13,723 nt of DNA from JBCKUK01 sp038924905. Its GTDB lineage: Bacteria; Pseudomonadota; Gammaproteobacteria; Burkholderiales; Methylophilaceae. The notes beneath the pieces are model-generated. The model had not been told where the DNA came from. It ran no database searches and saw only the letters and a list, made by a program, of their open reading frames with translations. Below are positions 1 through 6,952 of the stretch, piece by piece (the first letter of the stretch is position 1; the number at the start of each line of letters is the position of its first letter). The translations under genes were made by a program, and so were the position numbers. The stretch is taken from assembly GCA_038924905.1 (NCBI GenBank), contig JBCKUK010000034.1:1-13723 (forward strand), in the 5' to 3' direction.

Positions 1-714
1 GATGATGTAAGGGATGGCAAAGATATCGGGGGAAGGCTCAACGCCAATTTCGCCACCTTGGCGGATATCAAAGATGCTGTTATTCATGTCGGGGTATCTG
101 CAAGCAACGGTAGTATCGGGTTTTCTACAGCAGCTGGTAGTGAGGTTAGCCAAGTCACGGAAGGAAGTGGCGTTAAATTTTTTAGCGCAACTGGACTAGG
201 AGTTAATTCCACCACAGATCGCAGCAGATTAGGGGTGGAGACAGCGCTTGCATATGGGCCAGTCAAGTTTCAGGCGGAATATATAAATGCAAATTTCGAA
301 GGCAGGAAAGGCGCTGCGACTTTTGATAACGACATCAAAGCCTGGTATGTCGATCTTAACTGGTTAATCACAGGTGAGTCTTATGTCGACTCTTATAAGA
401 GTGGCGTATTTGGCCGCATCAGGCCTAAACACAACTTCGATGATAAAGATGGATGGGGCGCTATTGAGTTAGGCCTGCGCTATGGCAGGTTTGATGCATC
501 CGATTTCGACACCATGTTGCCGACGGCAACTGCCACCACTGCTTTTACTAGTGAGGCAGATGCGTGGACGGCCGGAGCAAAGTGGATATTCAATCCTAAC
601 GCGCGCCTGGTGCTGAACTATGTGCATACCGAGTTTGACACTCCCATTCGTGTTAACGGTAAATTGGGCGACGACGAAGAGGCTCTGGTACTACGCGCTC
701 AATATGATTTCTAA
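1..714 (+). CDS. OprP/OprO-type porin, C-terminal part (5' end outside window)
   Basis: Frame 1 is open from the first base to the TAA at 712-714, so the gene starts upstream of the window and about 237 codons are visible. The protein shows alternating beta-strand segments ending in the aromatic QYDF, typical of an outer-membrane beta-barrel terminus. The stretch around 340-440 reads WYVDLNWLITGE, then a Tyr/Ser-rich turn, then GVFGRIRPKHNFDD, followed by GWGAIELGLRYGRFD. This pattern is characteristic of the phosphate-selective porin O/P family. Family members are trimeric barrels passing phosphate, pyrophosphate or other anions. Only 19 bp separate it from tupA, so the two are probably co-transcribed, which suggests it passes tungstate, molybdate or another oxyanion; the substrate is inference. 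A TTG at 58 is an internal codon, not the start. Confidence 0.85.
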   Translation, partial: DDVRDGKDIGGRLNANFATLADIKDAVIHVGVSASNGSIGFSTAAGSEVSQVTEGSGVKFFSATGLGVNSTTDRSRLGVETALAYGPVKFQAEYINANFEGRKGAATFDNDIKAWYVDLNWLITGESYVDSYKSGVFGRIRPKHNFDDKDGWGAIELGLRYGRFDASDFDTMLPTATATTAFTSEADAWTAGAKWIFNPNARLVLNYVHTEFDTPIRVNGKLGDDEEALVLRAQYDF

Positions 715-733
715 TCCATAAAAGGCAAATGAC

Positions 734-1576
734 ATGAAATGTGTAGATAGTATGAAACGTATAGTGCAGCTATGGCTGGCCATTGCGATCATGGCCATGG
801 TGTCGCTTCCGGTTACAGCGGCAGACAAAAATATTGTTCGCCTTGCCACCACAACCAGCACTGAGAACTCTGGTTTGCTGGGCTATTTACTGCCCAAGTT
901 TGAGAAGACCTGTATCTGCAAAGTACGCGTAATTTCGGTGGGTACTGGTAAGGCGCTTAAATTAAGTGAAGATGGCAATGTGGATGTGGTGTTGGTTCAT
1001 GCAAGAGAAGCAGAGGATGCGTTTATGGCTGCCGGCCACGGCGTTGACCGCCGCGACGTGATGTACAACGATTTCATATTGATTGGACCGAATAACGATC
1101 CGGCAAAAATCAGGGGCGAGAAAGACGTCATCAGTGCCATGAAAAAAATCGCCATGAGCAAATCAAAATTTGTCTCGCGCGGTGATGAATCTGGCACGCA
1201 CATCATGGAAAAAAGCTATTGGAAAGCCGCCGATATCAAGCCGGAAGAGATTAATCAATCGCGCTGGTATTTCTCTGCCGGGCAGGGCATGGGCGAGGTA
1301 TTGGCAATGTCGGGCGAGATGCGCGCTTATACCATGACAGACCGTGGCACTTATATTGTCTATCGAGAAAGAATCGGATTGCCCATTCTGGTGGAAGGCA
1401 ATCCACCCATGTTTAACCCGTATGGCATTATTGCGGTGAACCCGAAAAAATATCCTGATGTGAATTACAAAGGCGCTACAGCTTTAATCAATTGGATAAC
1501 TTCAAAAGAAGGGCAGCAAGAAATTGCCTCATTCAAGGTAGAAGGCGAGCAGCTATTTATTCCATCCGCCAAGTAA
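734..1576 (+). CDS. tupA: Tungstate ABC transporter substrate-binding protein TupA
   Basis: A 280-residue periplasmic binding protein. Residues 1-30 form a Sec signal peptide with a hydrophobic core and a likely cut after VTAA. The mature protein opens with RLATTTSTENSGLL, the TTTS oxyanion motif of TupA-type tungstate binders, then VGTGKALKLSEDGNVDVVLVHA, SRGDESGTH and YTMTDRGTY, all diagnostic of this family. The ligand is expected to be tungstate, bound with high affinity and usually in preference to molybdate; that is family knowledge. ATG 734 has an AGGCAA element upstream (about 723-728); a second ATG at 752 is possible but lacks a ribosome-binding site. It sits between the porin and tupB. 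A Cys-X-Cys pair at residues 60 and 62 is unusual in the region just before the VGTG motif. Confidence 0.93.
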   Translation: MKCVDSMKRIVQLWLAIAIMAMVSLPVTAADKNIVRLATTTSTENSGLLGYLLPKFEKTCICKVRVISVGTGKALKLSEDGNVDVVLVHAREAEDAFMAAGHGVDRRDVMYNDFILIGPNNDPAKIRGEKDVISAMKKIAMSKSKFVSRGDESGTHIMEKSYWKAADIKPEEINQSRWYFSAGQGMGEVLAMSGEMRAYTMTDRGTYIVYRERIGLPILVEGNPPMFNPYGIIAVNPKKYPDVNYKGATALINWITSKEGQQEIASFKVEGEQLFIPSAK

Positions 1577-1612
1577 ATATCCTGTCCGCTTTCTGGTTAT
1601 ACTTGTGCCTAA

Positions 1613-2308
1613 ATGGAGATATTTGAATCTACCCTGGCTGCGCTACATCTCTTATTCACAGGAGATAAAGTGCTATGGGGTACAATTTTTATCTCTATCA
1701 ATGTATGTTTCTGGGCTTTGGTAATGGCTTCACCACCCGCGATCTTATTGGGTTTCGTGCTGGCAAATTATAGTTTTCCGGGTCGCCGTTTGCTGATTAT
1801 CCTGGTGCAAACTCTGCTTGCTTTCCCTACGGTTGTTATCGGTTTGATTCTCTACATCCTGCTCTCGCGCCAAGGACCTTTTGGTGAAATGCATTTGTTA
1901 TTTACGCAAAAAGCCATGATTATTGGCCAGGGCATTCTGGCATTTCCCATTCTTGCAGCAATGACACTCTCGGCTGTGCAGGCGGTGGATAGCCGCGTAG
2001 CTGAAACCGCGCGTACTTTGGGCGCCAGTCAATTTCGCACAGCAATGACCATGTTGCTGGAAGTACGTTTTGCCGTCATGGCGGCAATGGTAACCGGCTT
2101 TGGGCGGGTGATTTCAGAGATTGGTTGCGCCATGATGGTAGGCGGCAATATTGCAGGCTTAACGCGCAATATCACGACGTCCATCGCGCTGGAAACCAGC
2201 AAAGGTGAGTTTGTGCAGGGCATTGCCCTAGGCATAGTACTAATTGTCATCGCACTGGTGATTAACGCTGGCATGGCTTTGCTACAGGGCCGTGGAGAGT
2301 TGCGATGA
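1613..2308 (+). CDS. tupB: Tungstate ABC transporter permease TupB
   Basis: A 231-residue inner-membrane permease with five to six hydrophobic segments (roughly 22-52, 60-84, 100-124, 150-175 and 198-225). The cytoplasmic EAA loop that docks on the ATPase is at about 131-150: ETARTLGASQFRTAMTMLL, with the expected Glu-x-Ala and the conserved Gly. The length and the segment VQTLLAFPTVVIGLILY fit TupB. It would form the membrane channel through which TupA delivers tungstate. It starts 36 bp after tupA and its stop overlaps the tupC start in an ATGA junction, so translation of the two is probably coupled. No clear Shine-Dalgarno is visible before ATG 1613, so the exact start is less certain than the gene. 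Confidence 0.92.
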   Translation: MEIFESTLAALHLLFTGDKVLWGTIFISINVCFWALVMASPPAILLGFVLANYSFPGRRLLIILVQTLLAFPTVVIGLILYILLSRQGPFGEMHLLFTQKAMIIGQGILAFPILAAMTLSAVQAVDSRVAETARTLGASQFRTAMTMLLEVRFAVMAAMVTGFGRVISEIGCAMMVGGNIAGLTRNITTSIALETSKGEFVQGIALGIVLIVIALVINAGMALLQGRGELR

Positions 2309-2955
2309 GCTTGTTGGAAGTGCGCGGTTTACGTAAGTCTTTTGGTGAGCGACTCATTCTTGATGTAGCTGAGTTGAAATTGGAACGTGGGCATAGTTAC
2401 TTACTAACAGGCAGTAACGGCGCAGGAAAAACAACATTATTACGAATACTGGCGGGTTTGGAGCCAGCAGAAATTAATCATTTTATTTTTGACGGCATTA
2501 CCATTGCAGCGACAGAGATTTGCCAAAAACTGGCACCAACAGTGTTGTATGCGCATCAGCAGCCCTATCTTTTTAGCAGCAGCGTGGCAGCTAATGTGGC
2601 TTACGGGATTAAGGCCAAAGACCTTTCAAAGCATAAGAAAATCAGCATGGTGGACGAGGCCATGGCATGGGCTGGCGTTCATCATCTCGCGCATATCCCC
2701 CCGCATAAGCTCTCGGGCGGCGAAAAGCAGCGCGTGGCTTTGGCAAGAGCGCGCGTATTGAATCCCAACGTGCTGCTGCTGGATGAACCCACGGCCAATC
2801 TGGATGAAGAGGCACGTGGACAGGTAGCCAGGCTTATCAAACAGATGTGTGATGACAATCATTGCGTGGTGATTGCAACGCATGACCCTGAACTGATGGC
2901 GTTAGAGAGCGTGGTGAATTTGCGTTTGGAAAACGCAGCGCTATTGATTAGTTGA
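2305..2955 (+). CDS. tupC: Tungstate ABC transporter ATP-binding protein TupC
   Basis: A 216-residue ABC ATPase with every motif intact: Walker A GSNGAGKT at 36-43, Q-loop near 85-86, signature LSGGEKQR at 136-143, Walker B VLLLDEP at 156-162, D-loop around 165 and the switch His in ATHD at 193. It powers import through TupB. The family is known from paired genes; position after tupA and tupB settles the identity better than the sequence alone, since this ATPase resembles many oxyanion and amino-acid importers. The start overlaps the tupB stop by 4 bp. The last 8 bp overlap the 3' end of the convergent glycosyltransferase gene, leaving no room for a dedicated terminator. Confidence 0.92.
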   Translation: MSLLEVRGLRKSFGERLILDVAELKLERGHSYLLTGSNGAGKTTLLRILAGLEPAEINHFIFDGITIAATEICQKLAPTVLYAHQQPYLFSSSVAANVAYGIKAKDLSKHKKISMVDEAMAWAGVHHLAHIPPHKLSGGEKQRVALARARVLNPNVLLLDEPTANLDEEARGQVARLIKQMCDDNHCVVIATHDPELMALESVVNLRLENAALLIS

Positions 2956-4600
2956 CGTGTCGAAAAAGCCGGAAACTCTCTCGTCGTTCAGCTACGCGTT
3001 TACCTTTCCAAATTAACTTCCAGTGCTTACCTGGCATGATTTTCTTCTCTCCACGCTCATCTTGAATCAAATATAAATCGCAATTTAAATGCTCTGTAGC
3101 TTCAAATGGCTGCGCGCGAATATCCGTGTAGTAATACAGCAATGCGGTCTGCGAAGCGCCCAGGTTGCGGCTACCCACGCAGGCATATTTTTTGGGCAGC
3201 GCCGCTTCTAAGCTGGTCATTACACCTTGATAGCTTTTGGCTGAATCAATCCAGGGTAACCACAAAGTCATCAATAAGCTCCAGGCCATGGTGATGCCCA
3301 CCGCCCAGTCGGTGACTGCGGCGCGGTTGGAGTGTTTGGCGTTGTTGATAACCAGCAGCCAAATGGTGGTAACTGCTATCGCGAGGACAAAAGCTATCCA
3401 GCTGAAATGGTCGTCCGTCGTGCCTGATAATATTTGCATACGTTTGGCAAGTTTTACTGGCCAGCCTGTCATCATGGCAAACCAGCCCAGCCAAATGAGA
3501 AAGCCTAGCGTGCCAAACAGCATCAGAGCAAACCAGTTGAGTAAGCCCGCAGCGCCACGTTTGAGAGTCTCAACACTGCCGCCGGCGAGCGCCGCGAGTG
3601 GCAACAATAATGGCAGTGCGTCCGTTTCGCCATAATCTTTGCCAAATCCAATAAGCACTAAACTCACAACAAAAAAACAAATTAATAATTGAAATTTAGG
3701 TTTTTGCAAAAGATAAACTCGGTAACGCCATAAGCCCCAGATGGCTAAAGGAAGTGCCGGTAAAGCAAACCAGCCTAAAGTTCTCAGGAAATAAAAGTAG
3801 TGGCTAGCGCCAAATGCCGAGACGTTCATTTGCCACCAGTGACCAAATAATTCAGGCGCAGCCTGCCAACATAATATTGGCCAGATAACCAGCCACGGGG
3901 CAGCAAATAGTGCGCCCAAGCCACAAACAATGGCGTAACTTTTAGTACGCCAGGCGGCGAAAATGGCAGGCAGCAAAAGTGAAGTGGCCACAATAATTGC
4001 CGGGCCTACCAGGCCGGTCGCCAGGAAGCTAATGCCAACCCCGCTACCTAATAATGCACTGGCCCGAAATGGCCGTCTTTTTGCCAAGGCTAGCGCGTAT
4101 AAGCCCATAGCCAAACCAGAGAGTGCGGCAACTTGAGGCATGAGCAGATGCGCGGTTAGCACAAGACCGAGCGAGCCTATAAAAATAAACGTAGTTTGAC
4201 GCCCGACACCTAAACCCCAAAATTCACGGCCTATCATGCCCACTATCAGCAAAGTCATCGCCATCCAGATGCCGCTGGCTAGCCGTGCACCGTCATGCAT
4301 AGGCAGTAGGGGTGAAAACAGCTTGGCCATGGCAGCTGCACTCAAATAGTAGAGCGGCGGGTTTTCTATTGTGGATTGGCCAGCAGCCACGGGCACTATC
4401 AGGCTGCCACCACCCAGCATTGATTTCACAATGCTGATGGTTTGTGATTCATCCGGCTTCCATGGCCCGTGGCCAATCAGCCCTAAACAAACCCAGACTA
4501 TGCAAAGTACAATCAGCAAACTCGTTTTTACGCTCTCACCGATACGAGCACGCGGTGTCGCCAGGTTTGCCTGCCAGTCATGCTCCAGTTCAAATGCCAT
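2948..4600 (-). CDS. ArnT/PMT-like integral membrane glycosyltransferase
   Basis: A 550-residue protein with a short cytoplasmic N-terminus (1-25), about 10-12 hydrophobic segments to about residue 450, and a soluble C-terminal tail of about 95 residues. After the first membrane helix comes GPWKPDES (45-52), holding the Asp-Glu pair (50-51) expected of GT-C enzymes of the PMT_2/ArnT group, followed by ENPPLYYL (79-86), matching the E-x-PP-LYY motif of that group. Such enzymes move a sugar from a polyprenyl-phosphate donor onto lipid A, a protein or another envelope acceptor on the periplasmic side; the acceptor here is unknown. ATG 4600 is preceded by tandem repeats rather than a clear ribosome-binding site. 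It lies downstream of rpmE, with a terminator candidate between them, so it is probably transcribed on its own. Confidence 0.85.
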   Translation of the reverse strand: MAFELEHDWQANLATPRARIGESVKTSLLIVLCIVWVCLGLIGHGPWKPDESQTISIVKSMLGGGSLIVPVAAGQSTIENPPLYYLSAAAMAKLFSPLLPMHDGARLASGIWMAMTLLIVGMIGREFWGLGVGRQTTFIFIGSLGLVLTAHLLMPQVAALSGLAMGLYALALAKRRPFRASALLGSGVGISFLATGLVGPAIIVATSLLLPAIFAAWRTKSYAIVCGLGALFAAPWLVIWPILCWQAAPELFGHWWQMNVSAFGASHYFYFLRTLGWFALPALPLAIWGLWRYRVYLLQKPKFQLLICFFVVSLVLIGFGKDYGETDALPLLLPLAALAGGSVETLKRGAAGLLNWFALMLFGTLGFLIWLGWFAMMTGWPVKLAKRMQILSGTTDDHFSWIAFVLAIAVTTIWLLVINNAKHSNRAAVTDWAVGITMAWSLLMTLWLPWIDSAKSYQGVMTSLEAALPKKYACVGSRNLGASQTALLYYYTDIRAQPFEATEHLNCDLYLIQDERGEKKIMPGKHWKLIWKGKRVAERRESFRLFRHVN

Positions 4601-4647
4601 GTGTGACGAGATCCGTTTGTGATGAGTTTCAGTGTGTAATGAGTTTC
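4601..4647 (-). repeat. Three tandem ~17-bp degenerate repeats abutting a start codon
   Basis: Read on the minus strand, 4647-4631 is GAAACTCATTACACACT and 4630-4614 is GAAACTCATCACAAACG, matching at 14 of 17 positions. The unit 4613-4601, GATCTCGTCACAC, is a shorter, more diverged copy that runs straight into the ATG of the glycosyltransferase. A fourth, weak copy (ACTCGTCTGA) may precede them near 4658-4648. The copies share the core CTCRTYACA at 13-17 bp spacing. They could be repeated binding sites for a regulator or simply a slippage-born duplication; the sequence does not decide between these. Confidence 0.6.
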
Positions 4648-4660
4648 TCAGACGAGTAAC

Positions 4661-4681
4661 TAATTAACCTCGAATTAATTA
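4661..4681. repeat. Palindrome, 7-bp arms with 7-bp spacer
   Basis: TAATTAA (4661-4667) and TTAATTA (4675-4681) are perfect inverted arms around a 7-bp centre. It is AT-rich and lies in the leader or promoter region of the glycosyltransferase gene. No T-tract follows on either strand, so an operator-like site is more plausible than a terminator, but AT-rich palindromes arise easily by chance. Confidence 0.4.
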
Positions 4682-4700
4682 TTTTAGCGGCCATTGTGCG

Positions 4701-4719
4701 TTGATAGTAGTTTTATCAA
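4701..4719. repeat. Palindrome, 6-bp arms with 7-bp spacer
   Basis: TTGATA (4701-4706) and TATCAA (4714-4719) are perfect inverted arms, again with a 7-bp centre, 19 bp beyond the first palindrome. Together they occupy the region where the glycosyltransferase promoter should be. No matching regulator gene is in the window. Confidence 0.35.
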
Positions 4720-4739
4720 AGAAAAAGATACGGCTCAAT

Positions 4740-4765
4740 AAAAAAGGCCGCCGAGGCTGCCCTTT
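4740..4765 (-). terminator. Candidate intrinsic terminator after rpmE
   Basis: On the minus strand AAAGGGCAGCC, a short loop and CGGCCTTT form an imperfect GC-rich hairpin with an AAAGG/CCTTT base, running directly into a T6 tract. It lies 22 bp past the rpmE stop, the expected place for the end of the trxA-rho-rpmE transcript. The inner stem has mismatches. Confidence 0.55.
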
Positions 4766-4786
4766 GCAAAGAACATTTCAAACAAA

Positions 4787-4987
4787 TTACATGCTGTATT
4801 TTTGGCGGAACTTCTCAACCCGACCAGCAGTATCCAAAATCTTTTGCTTGCCAGTATAAAACGGATGGCACAGTGAGCAAACTTCAACATTGAAGTCTTT
4901 GCCAGCTGTGGAGCGGGTCTTGAACTTGCTGCCGCAGCTGCAAGTTACAGTAATTTCAGGGTAATTCGGATGAATATCGGTTTTCAT
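4787..4987 (-). CDS. rpmE: 50S ribosomal protein L31, zinc-binding form
   Basis: A 66-residue protein beginning MKTDIHPNYPEITVTCSCG. Four cysteines (16, 18, 37 and 40) in the CSCG and CSLCHPFYTGKQK motifs mark the zinc-binding, C+ form of L31, rather than the zinc-independent paralog made under zinc starvation. Residues DTAGRVEKFRQKY close the protein, as usual for the family. The longer reading frame upstream to 5026 adds 13 residues with no counterpart in L31. ATG 4987 has an AAGAGA Shine-Dalgarno 7 nt upstream, so that start is chosen. It lies about 100 bp downstream of rho on the same strand, with a hairpin terminator candidate in between. Confidence 0.97.
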   Translation of the reverse strand: MKTDIHPNYPEITVTCSCGSKFKTRSTAGKDFNVEVCSLCHPFYTGKQKILDTAGRVEKFRQKYSM

Positions 4988-5013
4988 GCTGATGTCTCTT
5001 TTAAATGCGGTCC

Positions 5014-5038
5014 AAAAAGCTGCCACGGAAAGGCGGCA
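5014..5038 (-). terminator. Hairpin with T-tract between rho and rpmE
   Basis: On the minus strand TGCCGC, loop CTTTCC, GTGGCA forms a 6-bp stem with one G-T pair, followed after GC by TTTTT. It is 48 bp after the rho stop and 26 bp before the rpmE start. It may end the rho transcript or attenuate read-through, so that rpmE is expressed separately. Confidence 0.55.
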
Positions 5039-5086
5039 ATTATCTGTTAATTTAGAGAATTAATCAACCACCCGCCGCGACAAGTG

Positions 5087-6346
5087 TTAACCGCGCCTCA
5101 TTGAGTCAAAGAAGTCGGCATTGTTTTTAGTGGCCTTGATTTTATCCAGAAGGAATTCCATGGCTTCGAGGTCGTCCATTGGATACAACAACTTACGTAA
5201 TACCCAGATTTTTTGCAGAATATCCTTGTCAATCAGAAGCTCTTCACGACGCGTACCAGATTTATTCACGTTAATTGCCGGATATTGACGCTTCTCAGCC
5301 ATGCGGCGGTCAAGATGGATTTCCATGTTGCCGGTGCCTTTGAATTCTTCGTAAATTACATCGTCCATACGCGAGCCCGTATCAATCAGCGCTGTGGCGA
5401 TAATAGTCAGTGAGCCACATTCTTCAATATTGCGCGCTGCGCCAAAGAAACGTTTGGGACGTTGCAGGGCATTGGCATCAACGCCGCCGGTAAGTACCTT
5501 GCCGGAGGCTGGCACCACGGTGTTGTAGGCGCGGGCCAGACGTGTGATCGAATCCAGCAGAATTACCACATCTTTTTTGTGTTCAACCAGGCGCTTGGCT
5601 TTTTCCAGCACCATTTCAGCGACCTGTACATGGCGCGTGGCTGGCTCGTCGAAAGTGGATGCGACCACTTCGCCATTCACCGAGCGCGTCATTTCTGTGA
5701 CTTCTTCCGGGCGCTCGTCTATGAGTAACACAATCAAGATGACATCTGGGTGATTGGCAGTAATCGCGTGCGCAATGTGTTGCATCATCACCGTCTTGCC
5801 GCTTTTTGGGCTGGCAACCAGCAGTCCGCGCTGGCCTTTGCCGATAGGCGCAATCATATCAATGACGCGGCCAGTAATGTTTTCTTCGCCGCGAATATCG
5901 CGCTCCAGCACGAGTGGCACAGTCGGGAATAGCGGTGTTAAATTTTCAAACAGAATCTTGTTTTTGGTATTTTCTGGCGGCTCCCCATTAACGCTATCCA
6001 CTTTTACCAGGGCAAAGTAGCGTTCTCCTTCTTTTGGGGTACGAATTTCGCCTTGAATGGTATCGCCGGTGTGCAGGTTGAAGCGCCGAATCTGTGAGGG
6101 TGAAACATAAATGTCATCTGGTCCAGCCAGGTAGGAGCTATCTGGTGAGCGCAAGAATCCGAAGCCGTCCTGCAATACTTCCAGCGTGCCATCGCCAAAA
6201 ATACTGTCGCCTTTTTTGGCCGTATTTTTGAGCAGGGCAAAGATTAAATCCTGTTTGCGGATGCGGCTGGAATCCTCTATTCCATTGGCGATAGCCATGT
6301 CAACGAGTTCGGTTACTGGCAGGTGTTTAAGATCGGATAAATGCAT
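5087..6346 (-). CDS. rho: Transcription termination factor Rho
   Basis: A 419-residue hexameric RNA helicase, the same length as E. coli Rho. The N-terminal Rho domain spans about 1-45 and the OB-fold RNA-binding domain about 50-125, including DGFGFLRSPDSSYLAGPDDIYVS. The ATPase domain follows, with Walker A SPKSGKT near 179-185, the catalytic Glu in IDERPEEV (about 211-214), Walker B ILLDSITRLARAYN (262-275) and the secondary-site Q-loop at about 281-292. All motifs look intact, and there is no insertion domain of the kind seen in some phyla. The start ATG 6346 gives the canonical MHLSDLK N-terminus; the Shine-Dalgarno is weak (GTGAG about 9 nt upstream). It is preceded by trxA and a C-rich leader suited to autoregulation. 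Confidence 0.98.
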   Translation of the reverse strand: MHLSDLKHLPVTELVDMAIANGIEDSSRIRKQDLIFALLKNTAKKGDSIFGDGTLEVLQDGFGFLRSPDSSYLAGPDDIYVSPSQIRRFNLHTGDTIQGEIRTPKEGERYFALVKVDSVNGEPPENTKNKILFENLTPLFPTVPLVLERDIRGEENITGRVIDMIAPIGKGQRGLLVASPKSGKTVMMQHIAHAITANHPDVILIVLLIDERPEEVTEMTRSVNGEVVASTFDEPATRHVQVAEMVLEKAKRLVEHKKDVVILLDSITRLARAYNTVVPASGKVLTGGVDANALQRPKRFFGAARNIEECGSLTIIATALIDTGSRMDDVIYEEFKGTGNMEIHLDRRMAEKRQYPAINVNKSGTRREELLIDKDILQKIWVLRKLLYPMDDLEAMEFLLDKIKATKNNADFFDSMRRG

Positions 6347-6489
6347 ATTAGGGGGCTCACTGAAAATCGAAACTACTTGGGGAATGGGAACTGCTTGGAG
6401 ATTTGCGCTGGATTCCTATGGTAAAGGGCGCCGCAATGAAATTAATACTGCTGTGGGAAACTGGGGAATTGGGCACTAGCGTAGCGTTA
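6347..6489 (-). promoter_or_regulatory. C-rich, G-poor rho leader (rut-like)
   Basis: In the 143 nt between trxA and rho, the transcript strand holds 46 C against 23 G. The C residues lie in short runs, with ATTCCCCA near 6381-6388 and ATTCCCC near 6463-6469, and TTCCC or TTTCCC nearby. Unstructured C-over-G stretches with spaced YC dimers are the known signature of Rho utilisation sites. E. coli rho is attenuated by its own product in its leader. Autoregulation here is therefore inferred from composition and position. Confidence 0.5.
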
Positions 6490-6816
6490 TTAAATATTGC
6501 TGTCAATAAATGCGGTTAATTGTGATTTGGAAAGTGCGCCGACCTTGGTAGCCTCAACGTTACCATTTTTAAATAACATGAGGGTCGGGATGCCACGAAT
6601 GCCATATTTTGGTGGTGTATGCTGGTTATCATCAATATTAAGTTTGGCAATTTTAAGGCGGCCAGCATAGTCTTTAGATAGATCGTCCAAAATGGGTGCA
6701 ATCATCTTGCAGGGGCCGCACCACTCAGCCCAGTAATCTACCAGGACAGGTAGCTGGGACTGTAGGACGTCTTGCTCAAAAGCGTCATCGCTTGTATGAA
6801 TTACATGCTCGCTCAT
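6490..6816 (-). CDS. trxA: Thioredoxin 1
   Basis: A 108-residue cytoplasmic thioredoxin with the active site WCGPC at 32-36, the buried Asp in VLVDYWAEW (27), the cis-proline motif GIPTLMLFKNG (about 76-86) and the terminal helix LTAFIDSNI. Length and motifs match E. coli TrxA closely. It reduces disulfides in ribonucleotide reductase, PAPS reductase, methionine sulfoxide reductases and other partners, and is itself reduced by thioredoxin reductase. It is the first gene of the minus-strand trxA-rho-rpmE group, 143 bp upstream of rho, an order common in proteobacteria. ATG 6816 has an AAGGGT element upstream at a short spacing. Confidence 0.97.
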   Translation of the reverse strand: MSEHVIHTSDDAFEQDVLQSQLPVLVDYWAEWCGPCKMIAPILDDLSKDYAGRLKIAKLNIDDNQHTPPKYGIRGIPTLMLFKNGNVEATKVGALSKSQLTAFIDSNI

Positions 6817-6875
6817 GGGTAACCCTTGTGTGAAATGATTGCTGGATTTGGCAGCGTGATAAGTACTGTACCGCT

Positions 6876-6904
6876 ATCCTAGCGAAAAATTTGGTTTTAG
6901 TGAA
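6876..6904 (-). promoter_or_regulatory. Possible sigma70 promoter for trxA
   Basis: TTCACT (6904-6899), a 17-bp spacer and TAGGAT (6881-6876) each match the -35 and -10 consensus at 4 of 6 positions, about 60 bp before the trxA ATG. A small perfect palindrome, CGCTA-TCC-TAGCG (6872-6884), overlaps the -10. This is a weak call from consensus matching only. Confidence 0.25.
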
Positions 6905-6952
6905 GCTTTCATGTAAAGGTAAATTGTCAGATTGCTGAGTAGTCGGTTGGAA

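Noticed and set aside
4788..5026. A longer L31 protein starting at 5026
   Set aside because: The extra 13 residues are not found in L31, and ATG 4987 has the proper Shine-Dalgarno.
6186..6479. A plus-strand gene of 97 codons across the rho start
   Set aside because: It is mostly antisense to rho, and its remainder is the C-rich leader read backwards.
6872..6884. Palindrome CGCTA-TCC-TAGCG as an intrinsic terminator
   Set aside because: On the minus strand the T run precedes the hairpin, and on the plus strand A residues follow, so neither direction fits a terminator.
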